Origin: Bacteroidota bacterium | GTDB taxonomy: Bacteria > Bacteroidota > Bacteroidia > AKYH767-A > JABDAW01 | Assembly: GCA_023251595.1 (NCBI GenBank) | Contig: JAHEYM010000247.1 | Location: 1-6,301, forward strand | Length of the DNA: 6,301 nt | Direction of reading: 5' to 3' | Shown here: positions 6,099 to 6,301 of the stretch, in pieces | How positions within the stretch are numbered: the stretch's first letter is position 1 | Layout of the letters: each line of letters opens with the position of its first letter | Notes under the pieces: generated by a model | What the model was told of the DNA's origin: nothing | Databases searched by the model: none | What the model saw: the letters and a program-made list of their open reading frames with translations, nothing else | Position numbers and translations under genes: made by a program

Positions 6099-6149
6099 AG
6101 CCTTCTCCAGAATTTTTCTTCCCTCGACTTCCATGAAATCAAAAAAGTC

Positions 6150-6157
6150 TATCTTTG
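6150..6157 (+). promoter_or_regulatory. Bacteroidota-type -7 element for tRNA-Ser
   Basis: TATCTTTG matches TAnnTTTG exactly and ends four bases before the mature tRNA 5' end, so transcription would begin at or next to the first tRNA base. No clear -33 element is visible. Confidence 0.55.
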
Positions 6158-6161
6158 CCTC

Positions 6162-6246
6162 GGAGAGATGGCAGAGCGGTCTAATGCGGCGGTCTTGAAA
6201 ACCGTTGACTGTTAAAGGTCCGGGGGTTCGAATCCCTCTCTCTCCG
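6162..6246 (+). tRNA. tRNA-Ser (anticodon UGA)
   Basis: 85 bases. The acceptor GGAGAGA (6162-6168) pairs fully with TCTCTCC (6239-6245), and the discriminator is G6246. The anticodon loop CTTGAAA (6194-6200) carries TGA at 6196-6198, closed by GCGGT/ACCGT. The T loop TTCGAAT (6227-6233) has a 5-bp stem. The extra arm between 6206 and 6221 is long, as in class II tRNAs such as tRNA-Ser. CCA is not encoded. It reads UCN codons, mainly UCA. Confidence 0.96.
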
Positions 6247-6269
6247 CGGGACAGTTTCAGTACCAGGAA

Positions 6270-6293
6270 CAGTAACCTGTTAACGGGTTACTG
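6270..6293 (+). terminator. Terminator-like hairpin downstream of tRNA-Ser
   Basis: CAGTAACCTG (6270-6279) pairs with CGGGTTACTG (6284-6293) around TTAA, a 10-bp stem with one T.G pair. Only a weak T-rich tail follows within the window. The same hairpin, with compensating changes, follows the partial tRNA copy at 4893. Confidence 0.6.
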
Positions 6294-6301
6294 ATTCTGA
6301 A

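Noticed and set aside
5934..6134. Minus-strand 66-residue open frame through the 8-bp repeats
   Set aside because: It runs out of frame with the propeller and exists because the tandem repeat is open in all frames; relevant only to the phase-variation idea.

Overview
The window looks like a piece of a Bacteroidota (Bacteroidetes/Ignavibacteria-like) chromosome. Three sites match the group's -7 promoter consensus TAnnTTTG (3633-3640 +, 6098-6091 -, 6150-6157 +), each a short distance upstream of a gene start. Shine-Dalgarno sequences are absent or poor, and the DNA is A+T-rich. No species can be named from this.

Left and central part (1-4742, all + strand) is accessory, defence-island-like DNA. 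It holds: (i) a short GHKL-ATPase/winged-helix protein of the AlbA_2/RecG-like family that lacks the usual N-terminal domain (122-1078); (ii) a non-coding stretch with two related, covarying hairpins (1128-1227), then a promoter and a strongly structured region, probably a non-coding RNA (about 1316-1714); (iii) a reverse transcriptase with a YCDD active site (1731-3218); (iv) a 44-residue Lys/Pro-rich ORF (3309-3443) closed by a strong terminator; (v) a PD-(D/E)XK nuclease-like protein with its own candidate promoter (3663-4742). ncRNA + reverse transcriptase + small ORF look like one transcription unit. They best fit a defence-associated reverse transcriptase (DRT/UG type, most like DRT2 or DRT9) whose template would be the upstream RNA.

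Right part (4893-6301) looks more chromosomal. An imperfect copy of the last 21 bases of a tRNA-Ser plus its downstream hairpin (4893-4967) is followed by a convergent gene for a secreted TolB-like beta-propeller protein (minus strand) and then by the complete tRNA-Ser(UGA) gene (6162-6246) with the same downstream hairpin. The partial copy at 4893 lies at the edge of the defence genes and is the kind of scar left by tRNA-targeted integration, although the two copies are only about 85% identical. The signal-peptide region of the propeller protein is made of nine 8-bp tandem repeats, which could make the gene prone to frame switching.

The most promising undescribed item is the ncRNA/reverse transcriptase/small-ORF cassette. 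Its exact DRT subtype, the RNA ends and any cDNA product cannot be settled from sequence reading alone.
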